Shown: piece after piece, positions 55,801 to 64,000 of the stretch
Position numbering within the stretch: position 1 is the first letter of the stretch
Layout of the letters: every line of letters starts with the position of its first letter
Origin: Mariannaea sp. PMI_226
Lineage: Eukaryota; Ascomycota; Sordariomycetes; Hypocreales; Nectriaceae
Direction of reading: 5' to 3'
NCBI GenBank assembly: GCA_024336345.1
Contig: JANFOG010000012.1
Span: 992,001-1,056,000 of the forward strand
Length of the DNA stretch: 64,000 nt
The notes under the pieces: model-generated
What the model was told of the DNA's origin: nothing
Seen by the model: the letters and a program-made list of their open reading frames with translations, nothing else
Database searches by the model: none
Made by a program: the position numbers and the translations under genes

Positions 55801-56324
55801 AACTTACAGCTAACCTGCCATCAGCCATGCCTCTTGAGCGTCCAGAAGCTCAGACTTTGGGGCAGAACTATAACAATATGAGCTTTCACCCTAGTATGAT
55901 GTCACCCTTTCAGCAGACTGGCATTAAGTCGCAAATCACCAGTGTTGGTGGGAGCTGGATGCCCACTGGGCTTCCTCCTACGGGAGGAAGCCTTACGGAG
56001 ATGCCTTCTCGCCAACAACTGGGACTTCAGTCTCAATATTTACAGCCTATTGTTCCCATGGGCGGTCAAAATCTCTTCATGCCATCTCCTCCCCAACAGC
56101 AACAGGTCAACGGAGAGCTACAACCTCAAATCGGCGCCACCAATTTCGACGGGTTTTTAATGTCTCCTGCGCTCAATCGGCAGCAACCAGTGGTCCAGCC
56201 TGATAATTTTGCCTTGAGGACTCAAATGAGTAATGGGTATAATCCTATGTCACCCCTTCATGAGACTGGCGTGCAGCCGCAGAACATGGGCGGCCCTGAC
56301 ACTTTTGGTGCATTTTTTGGTTGA
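52839..56324 (+). CDS. Ankyrin-repeat protein with C2H2-like zinc finger and Gln-rich tail
   Basis: A single-exon protein of 1161 residues starting at the ATG at 52839. Residues ~115-230 form a helical, TPR-like segment (LFGSAYMKSLDKGDWKHATKC). Residues ~240-480 hold about six ankyrin units (KTALYLACESGYFGMANLLL, GCTPLVISVMTASQ). A Ser/Arg-rich disordered linker of ~300 residues follows. Residues ~811-870 carry the fungal C2H2 module: FACPFAKRFP...C...VKQHLRRKHKKKPTCAHCRGTF...H....C. The C-terminal ~200 residues are Gln/Met/Pro-rich. The module is found in many fungal proteins of unknown function, often next to NLR-type genes, and may bind DNA or proteins. No transmembrane segment or signal peptide is seen. 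Confidence 0.85.
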   Translation: MVTKSDSPGKHTMQTPSQASDKILLVSADIKFRPPSDTSSWETVDSIRDELTANETLVTDAMAKFNLSEVPSSDLDAIPTLPTYEEDVKQSESSIQRTKSPDKMQSLFTPRVEELLRSDDQYLHDNESGRLYSLFGSAYMKSLDKGDWKHATKCLSLALDHLVKVSPHDIDTIVPVAQNLIDMCEIMGDNSGAESRLLRLQKETDERTVANIEIGEITRAKEWCHDQGFSVKHFNEVDPSKGCSPLARAVSEGRLSLVKTMLSFTKKISSLGDLASRLLLLAADTRDIKMAELLLQNGAEVTIQDSQGRTVLHRCQHCSEMGIEGGLQIAALALGKCQDLVNKQDDSGKTALYLACESGYFGMANLLLENSADPNVVEVNGKAALYLCCQKGGLRFVRRLLQAKANPNAIGPGGCTPLVISVMTASQRAELDTLEIVRELIKSGADPLMSDSRGKNAFNYVGGLLGSQLKSILDEHRKERPSLDEQPTFVRPLANLAQTKPFTEGIPPALISAEHETETGTLGSAPKSKSRMSFLKSSKIGSVHSGSATRSRTRSMYSRSLSRLRTTPTSSNRSSRYSATTVSTAPILPHDVTDNEGQMGVLEPLRKDIGTNPDAQRDVSLDLSAIAESAPQSLRGTDSEHPSADRGLESRHLMSLSRDGRSSSRSGRPSTELGQSSDLKDLKLAPSVEEQNKSVDTTDASSIFTDSDASSGEVPESRIFDGQNFPPSLQGQLPAGSQYIYRQHPGYSQNHSQGAGVFTPFSGGTSQPLENGRPAATRGRGRRSQNPNEEQDPSFGDNMDGAGGNPLKLRFACPFAKRFPQQYSHCNTHQLSDIKSVKQHLRRKHKKKPTCAHCRGTFNTEIEKDSHIRQWDCQVSDEPEPDGVDYDQSVALSARSTGKAEDQWRRMFTIVFPNVTPPSSVYIDDNAASSAQFTQFAQTHMAQWLEENIPAGGCTSQDFLTIHSRGMQVMSERLSGSRHGGSDTAGPQLTANLPSAMPLERPEAQTLGQNYNNMSFHPSMMSPFQQTGIKSQITSVGGSWMPTGLPPTGGSLTEMPSRQQLGLQSQYLQPIVPMGGQNLFMPSPPQQQQVNGELQPQIGATNFDGFLMSPALNRQQPVVQPDNFALRTQMSNGYNPMSPLHETGVQPQNMGGPDTFGAFFG

Positions 56325-56550
56325 TGGGCACAATCCTGCAAGGACAGGTCCTCCCCAGCAATCAGTGAGTAGCCCCAGTTTCAGTACCCAGAGTCTACGG
56401 ATTATCTAGACAATCAACATATTAATCCTTATATGTCAAGGTTGAATACGCACCTAATGGAGTTGATGGAATAATCCTTTTCAAATGCTCACGTAGTTTC
56501 GTGAACTTCGATGCTATTCAAATCCCGTTCTCCGGCTTTACCTAGTATCC

Positions 56551-57102
56551 ATGCTTGGAAAGCTCAATCTCAAGCTTGAGCATCTCTCAGTATCATTTAT
56601 GGCAGAGGCCCTGTGCTTCTTCTGCGATTGCGATCCTACCATGGAGTGGCCCAACTTGACTTCGCTTTGTCTCACTTCAGAGCTACTAACACCTGATGAT
56701 GGGACAGACGACATCAACGAGATGCTCCTCTTGGAGGCAGCAGAAGCAGCCAAGAGGATGCCAAAGCTTGAGACACTGGAGATTTGGAACGGGTGGGAAG
56801 GTTTGGCAACGCTCTTCAAATACGAGTCACTGGGGGACGAGCAGCCCGCCACCATCACCTGGAGAGGAACGTAGGAACTCACCCTCCAACCACGTGTGAT
56901 CCAGGCTTGGGAAGCCGTCGCAACCAAGCATAAAAGCAGCAGACTCATTATTGTCAAGGAACAGCTGGATGTTGGCACTGTCATCAAGTCACATGGTGAT
57001 GCAATTCATTAATTGAAGCTGTCAAGCCAAGTGATTCGACCTATCTCGTTACGGCAGATTCGGATGGAGAACAGGATTCGGGATGGAGTGCGAGACATGT
57101 AG
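56551..57102 (+). pseudogene. Relic of an F-box/DUF6546-type fungal protein (C-terminal part)
   Basis: One frame from 56551 to 57102 reads LEHLSVSFMAEALCFFCDCDP, WPNLTSLCLTSELL, RMPKLETLEIWNGWEGLA, then TAG at 56872, ELTLQPRVIQAWEAVA and SHGDAIH, then TAA at 57010 and LKLSSQVIRPISLRQIRMEN. This is the C-terminal half of a common fungal protein family (DUF6546-like, from memory). Both stops sit where the family suggests Trp (TGG) and Gln (CAA), so both are G:C to A:T transitions. The N-terminal F-box and leucine-rich part is missing upstream, where the ankyrin gene ends. A non-functional remnant is the best reading. Confidence 0.75.
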
Positions 57103-57379
57103 CTCAGATTGTCAACTGAACTCTCCAGAAGGACGGATATGACTTCCCCAGCAGGTACGCAGAGAGTAATGCAAGTACCTTGGTAGGAAATACAGGTAGC
57201 GAATCATAGTCGGCGGGAACTAACGTTCATGATACGTCTACCTAAGAAAATGCCAGAATTTGAGGCCCAGAATTCCGTCTCAGAATGTAAATTCGACCTC
57301 GAACCAATGAAAAGAAGTGAGACCTCGCCAAAACAAAGAGTGACGGGCAAATTAAGTAGTAATAGGTATTAAATCCTCA
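57103..57379. other. Intergenic
   Basis: Short region between the relic and the 3' end of the NLR gene; nothing recognised. Confidence 0.4.
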
Positions 57380-60300
57380 TTATTCAAGGTAGGCCACGGT
57401 CCTGTGTATAGCCTCGTCCCCAACCATCTCGACATAGGTCGCTCCCTCCTCTGAAAACTTGAGAGAATCAGGAATCAGATGTGCTTCCTCAATTGTATTC
57501 GTCTCGATACCTCCCCTACTCTGGAGTTGTTGGATGATCGCACTGTATCCTTTTTCAATTGCGATGGAAAGAGCTGTTTTCTTCACAGCTTTCACCGTTG
57601 GAGAGAGAGAGCGGCACAACGCACCACTTTCTGAATCCCTGTTGTAGAGGAAATACTTTTAGCCCATTATTCGTCCATTGCATGGGGGTATTTTATTATA
57701 CTTACTGAGAGTATTTCATCTCTAGCATGATCGTGGTTTCAGTGAATAACTGGTTCACTGGGACGCCATGCTCGAGGAGCAGTCTCACGACTGGCTGGTG
57801 GCCCCAAGAAGCTGCCAGATAAAGTGCATCCACGTCCTGGTGAACAAAGCCACCATCGAACGCTCGTCCGTTAATCATGCCAACGGGACCTTTCCCAAAC
57901 CACGCAACCGAATGACGAATGCGCCAGCTGGTAGAGACCCCATACTTCAAGAGCATTTCCACAACCGAAACATGCCCATACCTTACCGCGACATATAATG
58001 CCGTTCTTCCTGTGCCAGGCCAGGATCGCCGTGTTGTTGGGGTATCGGGATTGACTTGGCCTGTTGCAAGAAGCATCTTGACAACCGCCTCATGTCCGCC
58101 CTCAGCAGCTAGAAAAAGCGGCGTCTGACCATCCTTATCTGCAAATTCAGAGTTGCCACCAGCTTTGACAAGTAGAGCTGCAACAGCTTCGTGGCCATGT
58201 TCTGAGGCGAGCGACACGCTGCGGAAATCTACTTGTGCTTTACCTGAAGCCAGCAATACCTCGACTATGGCTAAATGGCCCCTTTCTACTGCTGCTTGCA
58301 GTGGTGTCAAGCCCCATTCATTCTCATAATCAGCCTCAGCTCCCTTCTTGAGAAGCCGTTCGATAGCCTCATGTTGCCCATTCTCTGCAGCCCACAGCAT
58401 CGGAGTCGAGCCTTGATCATCCTTCGCCTCAACCAAGCCGCTCGCCCATGGAAGGTCGAATACCTCTACGAGGCCGAACCACGCTGCCAAATGAAGGCCT
58501 GTTGCCCCCCCTCCTGCTATTGAAACGAACCACGGGTACCTCGCTGACATCTCGTGCATGATCTCTTGCGCAGCAGCTACGACTTTTGGAATGTCCTGAA
58601 GGAAATCGCATATCCCGTCGCATGATCCTAAAGATCCTTGAGCGTGGTATCCCCAATTTAGTGCTGCATACTCGTATAAGGGATAATCCTCTAGCCGCTG
58701 TGGTAAGTCCTCGTCTGTACAGGGTTCGAATCCGTCCATGTTCAAGTAGGACACACATCTCACTGCCATCTCGGCCTCGGCATCGGGTAACCATTGGTCT
58801 TTCGTTTGGGAGAGATATTCCTGGGCCGTGTAGTGTGACAGGCGAATAATTGAGCTGGCTTCGTCAACAGTAATAAGGCCGGCGCAAATAGAGATGATAT
58901 CGTCAAGGTCGGAAATATTATCTTCGTCAAACTCGGGCTCACCAACTTCCACAGCGAGGGCATGTCGAAGCTCAAGGACAGTCAAAGGCCTTTTCGCAAA
59001 CGTGACCCAGGCCAAAACTTGGAGGGCATCATCTTTTGATTCAGGATGCTGGTGTATGATTCGGTCTATGGTATTGCTGTATACGTTGTGCAGTCTTTTG
59101 ATCTGCTGTTCGCCTCCAGCAGATTTGGTTTGTTGCTGAATCTGGACCAAAGCATTTTTAAGTTTCTTTACTGTTGTCATGCCGATCATAGAATTGAAGT
59201 ATAGTGATGCCAGTAGAAACCTGTTGAAAGTGAGCCAGTTTGTCGACGTGTTTTGCGGGGTAGGAAAATAGAATCAAGCACATACATCCCGTCAGCAGCT
59301 GTGGAGATGGACTCCTTTATGTCCTCCTGCAACTTAGGGTTTCGCTGAACGAACGATTTGAGTTTTTTCATATTCTGGTCGAGATACATCTCGATATCTC
59401 CTCGACGTGCCCGGACCTCGAGAGTGGAACATCCCTCAAAGTGACTGATAATATCACCAGTGAATCTAGACGTTGCGAATAAGTTGAGGTGGGAACTCTC
59501 CTGTATATTACGAAGCTCCGTTAAGAACTTCTCTCTTTCAAACTCATTGCATTCATCGAGAGCATCGATAACCACAAATACTTGGGAGTATGCGGAAATG
59601 GCGGATTGGAGGCATTTTGACACACCAACAAAGGGTGGCCGCGATTTATCCTTGAAATCATCATAGAGGGCTGCCAAACTATGAGGTATAAGGTCGACCC
59701 TTTGACAGAGCTGTTTTAGAAGCGCTGCGAGTAAGTCATCTGCCTTTTGCGTCTCTTGTCGTTGGTAGTTGCAGTAAAGGTATCCAACCCCAATGTCCAG
59801 ATCGCCCTTGTAGCTTTCAAGAAGATGATCGATAAGAGTTGCGCTTAGGATCGTCTTTCCTGCACCTGGAATTCCTGGGCAAAATAGCGTCCCCTGGTTT
59901 TGTGTCAGCCAGACATTATACTCGTGAGACTCCAGAAACCAAGTTCCAGTCCCTGGTTGTCGTTTGGAGATTTGGTCATGGTGTTGTGTCACGTAATCGG
60001 CAGAGGATAACCAGTCAAAAATAGCCTTTTGTTCTTCAGCGTTTCTCTGGGCGTCCAGGCGGTCATGGATCTTTTCTACTGATTCCAGCGTTTTCTGCTG
60101 TTCTTTTCTAATGAGCTGGACCGTATTGAATGTTCTCGCGTTGAGAACCACGGCGTCAATAGCAACTAGACTATTCAGAATCCGACACTGGCGCTCAAGA
60201 TTATCCACTGCGTCTTTAGTCTTCTGGGCCACGAAACCCGATTTGATCCTCGTCCAGTTGATTTTATTCTGAGATCTCTTTTTCAGAGTTTCGATCATTG

Positions 60301-60592
60301 CCTTGAGCTCGTCTACGCAAGCAGAAACCATGCTCTGGGTGTCGGTAAGTTCAGTAGTCGAGTCCAGTTCAGAAAGAATTGTGGAATGGCGGCCCTGGAA
60401 GGCTTCTCTGAAATCCGAATTCAGGACCAGATTGGTGTTGGTCTCCGAAATGGCTGTCTTCAAGACCTGTAGTTGGCGCACGAAATCCCGAGCCTCTGAG
60501 GGGGCATCTTTCATATCAAGGCCCAGCTGGATCATGCTGTTGAGGACTTGGCCAGCCAGGCCGATGAGCCCGATGAGACCAAAAGGATCCAT
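57380..60592 (-). CDS. NACHT-ankyrin NLR (STAND-type) protein
   Basis: Three exons (59286-60592, 57706-59220, 57380-57638) give 1026 residues. The N-terminus MDPFGLIGLIGLAGQVLNSMI is the helical fungal N-domain of STAND receptors. A linker with TWFLESHEYNVWL precedes the NACHT domain: Walker A GIPGAGKT (240-247), Walker B VFVVIDALDE (338-347) and a sensor TSRF. A winged-helix-like segment (LAWVTFAKRPLTVLELRHALAVE, then LSHYTAQEYL) follows. Residues ~680-990 carry ankyrin repeats (GSTPMLWAAENGQHEAIERLL, GQTPLFLAAEGGHEAVVKMLL, GRTALYVAVRYGHVSVVEMLL). In fungi such proteins act in heterokaryon incompatibility and non-self recognition. All motifs look intact. ATP-dependent oligomerisation is expected from the family. 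Confidence 0.92.
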
Positions 60593-61401
60593 GTTGCTCT
60601 GCTTGATGTACGATTGGGTTGGATATTTCTTTCACAATAAATCAAATAGAGAATTAGGAAGATTAACCAAAGGTACGAGCTGTTATTATCTTATTCTATT
60701 GAAAGGGGTAGAAAATTGTACTTGTGTTGGCAGCTAAGCGCCCAGTATCAGCTAATGCAGCATCTCGGTGTTAAAAGGACCAATCCAAAATAGTTCTTTG
60801 CAGGATCAAGCCCTGTCGAGCCTCTAAGCGCGGAGTCCAATGAGGGGAGCCTGGATCAGAACATACTACATTTGGTTGAATAAGTCCACATGAATGCAGG
60901 CTACAGTTTTCATTGACCAGAGACCGTTATGCTGTTGGTTGTTGGTTGCTCAGCCCTTGCGAAATACGACTCTAGGATGCAAGCACAGTGGTGGAGACCC
61001 TTGTCTTCTCTATCACTATGTGTCCCACACGCCAACTCATCAGTCCGTTTCACCACTGCCATCTTTAAACTCGTTTGCCGGATGGGCCTTGTGTTGGTCA
61101 TTGGACAAGGCTGTTGACAACGCCAGAACATAAATGGGTGTTGGGCCGCCATACCAAGCTAAGTATCACTTATTGCTTACAACAAAGGATGAATTAATTT
61201 TACTAAAAGAACAATATTATCAACACCTGAAGACTCCTTTTCACTCCATTATCTCGAAAGCCTTGTTCCAAGAGCTCAACTCCATTGGAGGAAAAGCCAG
61301 CAAGCGCGAGACTGGCTGGGCACAGGACGAAACATAGTAAGATGAGATTGTCCGCCCAGGGTTCCATTGCAAAATCTGCCCATGGCTACTTTTTTTTTCA
61401 A
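60593..61401. other. Intergenic, NLR promoter region
   Basis: 809 bp between the NLR start and the 3' end of the next minus-strand gene. No gene recognised. Confidence 0.5.
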
Positions 61402-62150
61402 TCATTTAATGGCACGCCATCTATGCAGTCGCAATTCACCTACTCGCCCATGCACCCACTGTAAGACCGTTGTAATACCAGTCATTGTGGTGGCTGAAAT
61501 AAGTAAAAGAAAAACTTTTTTCCCAGGGGAAAGAAGCTCAAGAAGAGGATAGGGATACCTGCGAGGGGTGCAGCGTTAGCCATCATTATCACAAAGGTTG
61601 CCAGGCAGCAGGGTGCACACCATCCGTTGATTGTGAAGCAATACTCCATCCAGCCCCAATACAAGATGACCATAGTCAAACTCAGTATCATGGTAGTAGA
61701 AGCTTTAGTACGCCATGGAGGGTTGAGGAGCATCAAGTCAAGTGTCAGCATGATTGCCGGTATTGCGTGAAAGCCAAGGTCCGGGATGACTGGAAGCTCA
61801 TGTCCAGGAGGCACAACTAGCCTTTTATCTATGGCGCGAAGGCTCCAGTACATAAGACTGACAAGGAGTTCCAAGGGGGTCGCACAAGCCAAGAATGTAT
61901 TTTTCAGGACCCAGAGTCGTCTACTAAAGAAAAAGTCGGCAAGGAAACCGAGTCCGAATGTGATTGTGGATATGGTGAGTGCGATGATAGTCAGGAATTG
62001 GTATGAGCCACCGAATCCAGCATGCAGAGGGTTCGTAATATTAGGAAGCCACCGAAGTGATGCGGCAAAGAATAAAAGTCCAATGACGTGGATGAGGATT
62101 GAGATGGTTATATCTGAGGCAGCACACCTCTGTAAGACATATGGTGCCAT
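61402..62150 (-). CDS. FAR-17a/AIG1-like integral membrane protein
   Basis: Two exons (61621-62150, 61402-61558) give 228 residues with about six hydrophobic helices. Family features: an N-terminal LRWLPNITNPLHAGFGGSYQFLTIIAL, then HAIPAIMLTLDLMLLNPPW with the conserved polar His/Asp, YWGWMEYCFTINGWYPYPLLELL spanning the splice junction, and a basic C-terminus. Unspliced reading would instead give an implausible Cys/Phe-rich end. The YPYP motif across the exon junction supports the 62-bp intron. Human relatives AIG1 and ADTRP are Thr/His-dependent hydrolases of fatty-acid esters of hydroxy fatty acids. The fungal substrate is unknown; the protein probably sits in the ER membrane. Confidence 0.86.
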
Positions 62151-62897
62151 CGCAGAGAGCTATTTGTTACTTTGATTCGGTTGCTTTACTGCAGATTTGA
62201 AAGACGCACAATGTGAATAGAGCATGTGACAAGATTCAAATAAAATCGGCTCAGAAAGAGTAACCAACAAGGAATAAAAGAAGGGGGAACATCACAGGAC
62301 AGTAAAGATAAGAGATTACGTGAGGGAATACGAAATACGCTGTAGCTCGCCGTGACAGCAGAGTGCGTGCATAGGGTGATTGACGGGGCTGCATTTGGTC
62401 GATGGCTTACGATCCCTGGAAGCACCCTCCATGGTAGCACGCCGTGGGAAGTCAGATTTATACTACAGAGACAATAAGACAAGGCTGATGTGAGTGAAAA
62501 ATTGCAGTTCTGAGCCTTGTACATGGAATTGCTGGGTCCGAAATCAAAGCCACGAATGTATCTGCTCTGTTAAAAAGGAACTGGACCACATTCAGCCTGC
62601 TCTCTATCCCTCATGATATAATGGTGTATACAATTACCATCCTGATGTGACGATAGACGGTAAAATCTGAACACGGGAGGATCAAATGCGAGGTTGTGCT
62701 AAGTTTTTCTGATGATGCGGCCAAGAAGTTTAACAAACGGTGAAGTTGGCCTCCTCATCGCTGTGGGCGTGGATGCGTGTTGGTGACACCTGTTCCCGTC
62801 TTCATTTCGGCGATTGCACACCTTCACAATTCTATCCCATCGAAAGAACGCCGAATATCAAACCTATATCTATTGTTATTTTTGTTTATTTATAAAA
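62151..62897. other. Divergent intergenic region
   Basis: 747 bp between the FAR-17a-like gene (-) and the peptidase gene (+). Minus-strand open frames here lack features and probably lie in 5' UTR or promoter sequence. Confidence 0.5.
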
Positions 62898-64000
62898 ATG
62901 GCCTTGATAAGAATCGCATTGACGATTCTCCTGCTGTCGCTTCTCACTTTGGTTTCGACAATTCAACCTCCTCGCGAACCATATCAGTCTGTGGGTAGGG
63001 GAAAGCATCTCCTTACTTTTGAGAAAACCACCCCAAGTGCTACTATCAAACCTACACGCAACAGCTTTCACTGGGTCAATTCTGGGATCGACGGAATGTA
63101 CTTGAATACCAGCTTAAACGGTGACATATTGCTGTGCAACGTTGCCACAGGAATGTCTGATATATTGGTGGCAGCTGATCATCTCCCCCACGATTTGGAA
63201 GAATACTGGGCCAACCATAATGCCTCTCTCCTACTCGTCGCTACTAACGCGACAAAGCAGTATCGATACTCATACTTAGCAGACTACTTCATTGTAGATG
63301 TTGAATCTAGAGAAATGGATCCCCTAGTTGAGGATCAGGCCGGTGATATTCAGTACGCTGAATTTGCTCCTCGCGGGGACGTAATCGCCTTTGTCCGCAG
63401 AAATAATCTCTTTATCCTCAACTTGAAGTCAGAAAATATCAGCCAGATCACAAAAGATGGAGGACCTGATGTGCTCCATGGGGTACCGGACTGGGTATAC
63501 GAAGAGGAGGTTTTCAGACGTCGTTCTGCCCTTTGGTTCTCCCCCGACGCCGAGTATCTCACTTTTTTGAGTTTCAATGAGACTGGAGTCAATACAGTTA
63601 CTATCCCAAACTACATGGGCAAACAGAATCTGGCACCTACGTACCCAAAAGAAGTCAAGGTGCATTATCCAAAAGTTGGGTCTGCCAATCCTACAGTTCA
63701 GCTGAACATTCTCACCCTCTCTTCGGGAAAATACAAAACCGTTCCCGTAGACGGGTTTGCGCCAGACGATCTCATCATTGGAGAGGTATCGTGGATGACT
63801 GACACGCATACGGCACTCATTTATCGCGCGTTTAACCGGATTCAAGATGTAGATGCGCACGTCATCGTCAACCCAGTCTCTTTGACATCAAAAACCGTAC
63901 GAGAACGTGATGGCAGCGACGGTTGGCTTGAGAACAATCTCGCAATCAAATATGTCGGGAAGCTTAGGAACGGGTCTAATGACACATACTACGTCGATCT
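62898..64000 (+). CDS. Dipeptidyl-peptidase IV-like serine protease (5' part; runs off the window)
   Basis: The ATG at 62898 opens a frame uninterrupted to the window edge (367 full codons). An N-terminal hydrophobic signal or signal anchor (ALIRIALTILLLSLLTLVST) is followed by the DPP IV beta-propeller: FHWVNSGIDGMYL, VEDQAGDIQYAEFAPRGDVIAFVRRNNLF and PDWVYEEEVFRRRSALWFSPD. The last contains the double-Glu motif (E202-E204) that binds the substrate N-terminus. Many N-glycosylation sequons (NTS, NAS, NAT, NIS, NET) fit a secreted enzyme. The catalytic alpha/beta-hydrolase domain with Ser-Asp-His must lie beyond 64000. Fungal DPP IV removes X-Pro or X-Ala dipeptides extracellularly or in the vacuole. 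The short cytoplasmic tail leaves secreted versus membrane-bound open. Confidence 0.92.
   Translation, partial: MALIRIALTILLLSLLTLVSTIQPPREPYQSVGRGKHLLTFEKTTPSATIKPTRNSFHWVNSGIDGMYLNTSLNGDILLCNVATGMSDILVAADHLPHDLEEYWANHNASLLLVATNATKQYRYSYLADYFIVDVESREMDPLVEDQAGDIQYAEFAPRGDVIAFVRRNNLFILNLKSENISQITKDGGPDVLHGVPDWVYEEEVFRRRSALWFSPDAEYLTFLSFNETGVNTVTIPNYMGKQNLAPTYPKEVKVHYPKVGSANPTVQLNILTLSSGKYKTVPVDGFAPDDLIIGEVSWMTDTHTALIYRAFNRIQDVDAHVIVNPVSLTSKTVRERDGSDGWLENNLAIKYVGKLRNGSNDTYYVD

Noticed and set aside
58715..58740. GGTTCGAATCC, resembling a Pol III B box / tRNA T arm
   Set aside because: It lies inside NLR coding sequence. No acceptor stem, D arm or T-run terminator is present around it.
1..64000. 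Transposons, CRISPR arrays, bacterial operons
   Set aside because: No transposase, reverse transcriptase, long terminal repeats or CRISPR-like spaced repeats were seen. Intron structure shows nuclear eukaryotic DNA.

Overview
The window looks like nuclear DNA of a filamentous ascomycete, probably Sordariomycetes/Hypocreales (Fusarium-like). Most genes are split by short introns of about 45-100 bp with GT...AG ends and CTAAC/CTGAC-like branch sites. Gene content is typical of such fungi: GH16 glucanase, sugar MFS transporters, NACHT-ankyrin protein, fungal N-terminal STAND-type domains, a secreted Gly-rich protein, and a tRNA-Glu with an anticodon-loop intron. I rebuilt multi-exon genes by hand by keeping reading phase across introns. 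All exon coordinates are therefore predictions, although every full-length model closes in frame from ATG to stop.

Layout, left to right: a trypsin-like protease with a Cys/His-rich tail (294-3464, +); a zinc-less alcohol dehydrogenase/enoyl reductase (4991-6354, +); a large GHKL-ATPase + NO VEIN/DUF3883 protein, 'copy 1' (6980-12619, +); a polysaccharide-deacetylase-fold enzyme (13079-13996, +); a TPR-SET protein (14307-16277, -); a gene-poor 4.6 kb; a hexose transporter (20930-22861, +); an ADAM-like membrane metalloprotease (23430-25328, -); a PhyH dioxygenase (28117-29120, +); a PARP-like ADP-ribosyltransferase candidate assembled from five small exons (29567-30479, -); a GPI-type GH16 enzyme (31757-32890, +); 'copy 2' of the GHKL/NO VEIN gene with a wrecked C-terminal domain (33047-38526, -); a secreted Gly-rich hydrophobic protein (40135-41966, -); a small secreted Cys-rich protein (43489-44021, +); a fungal-N-domain protein (45740-47149, -); tRNA-Glu(CUC) (48187-48276, +); a 13-exon sugar transporter (48889-51673, -); an ankyrin + C2H2 protein (52839-56324, +); an F-box-like/DUF6546-type relic with two nonsense codons (56551-57102, +); a NACHT-ankyrin NLR (57380-60592, -); a FAR-17a/AIG1-like membrane protein (61402-62150, -); and the 5' part of a dipeptidyl-peptidase IV (62898 to the edge, +).

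The most notable signal is the pair of paralogous GHKL-ATPase proteins about 21 kb apart in opposite orientation. Copy 1 keeps an intact C-terminal domain with a PD-(D/E)XK-like D...E-V-K signature. Copy 2 keeps an intact ATPase half, but its nuclease-like half carries a stop, at least two frameshifts and lost splice sites. The same 64 kb holds an NLR, a STAND-type N-domain protein, an ankyrin-zinc finger protein, a trypsin-like protease with a regulatory-looking tail and a PARP-like transferase. Together these resemble a fungal self/non-self or innate-immunity-type gene neighbourhood. That grouping is inference, not something the sequence proves.
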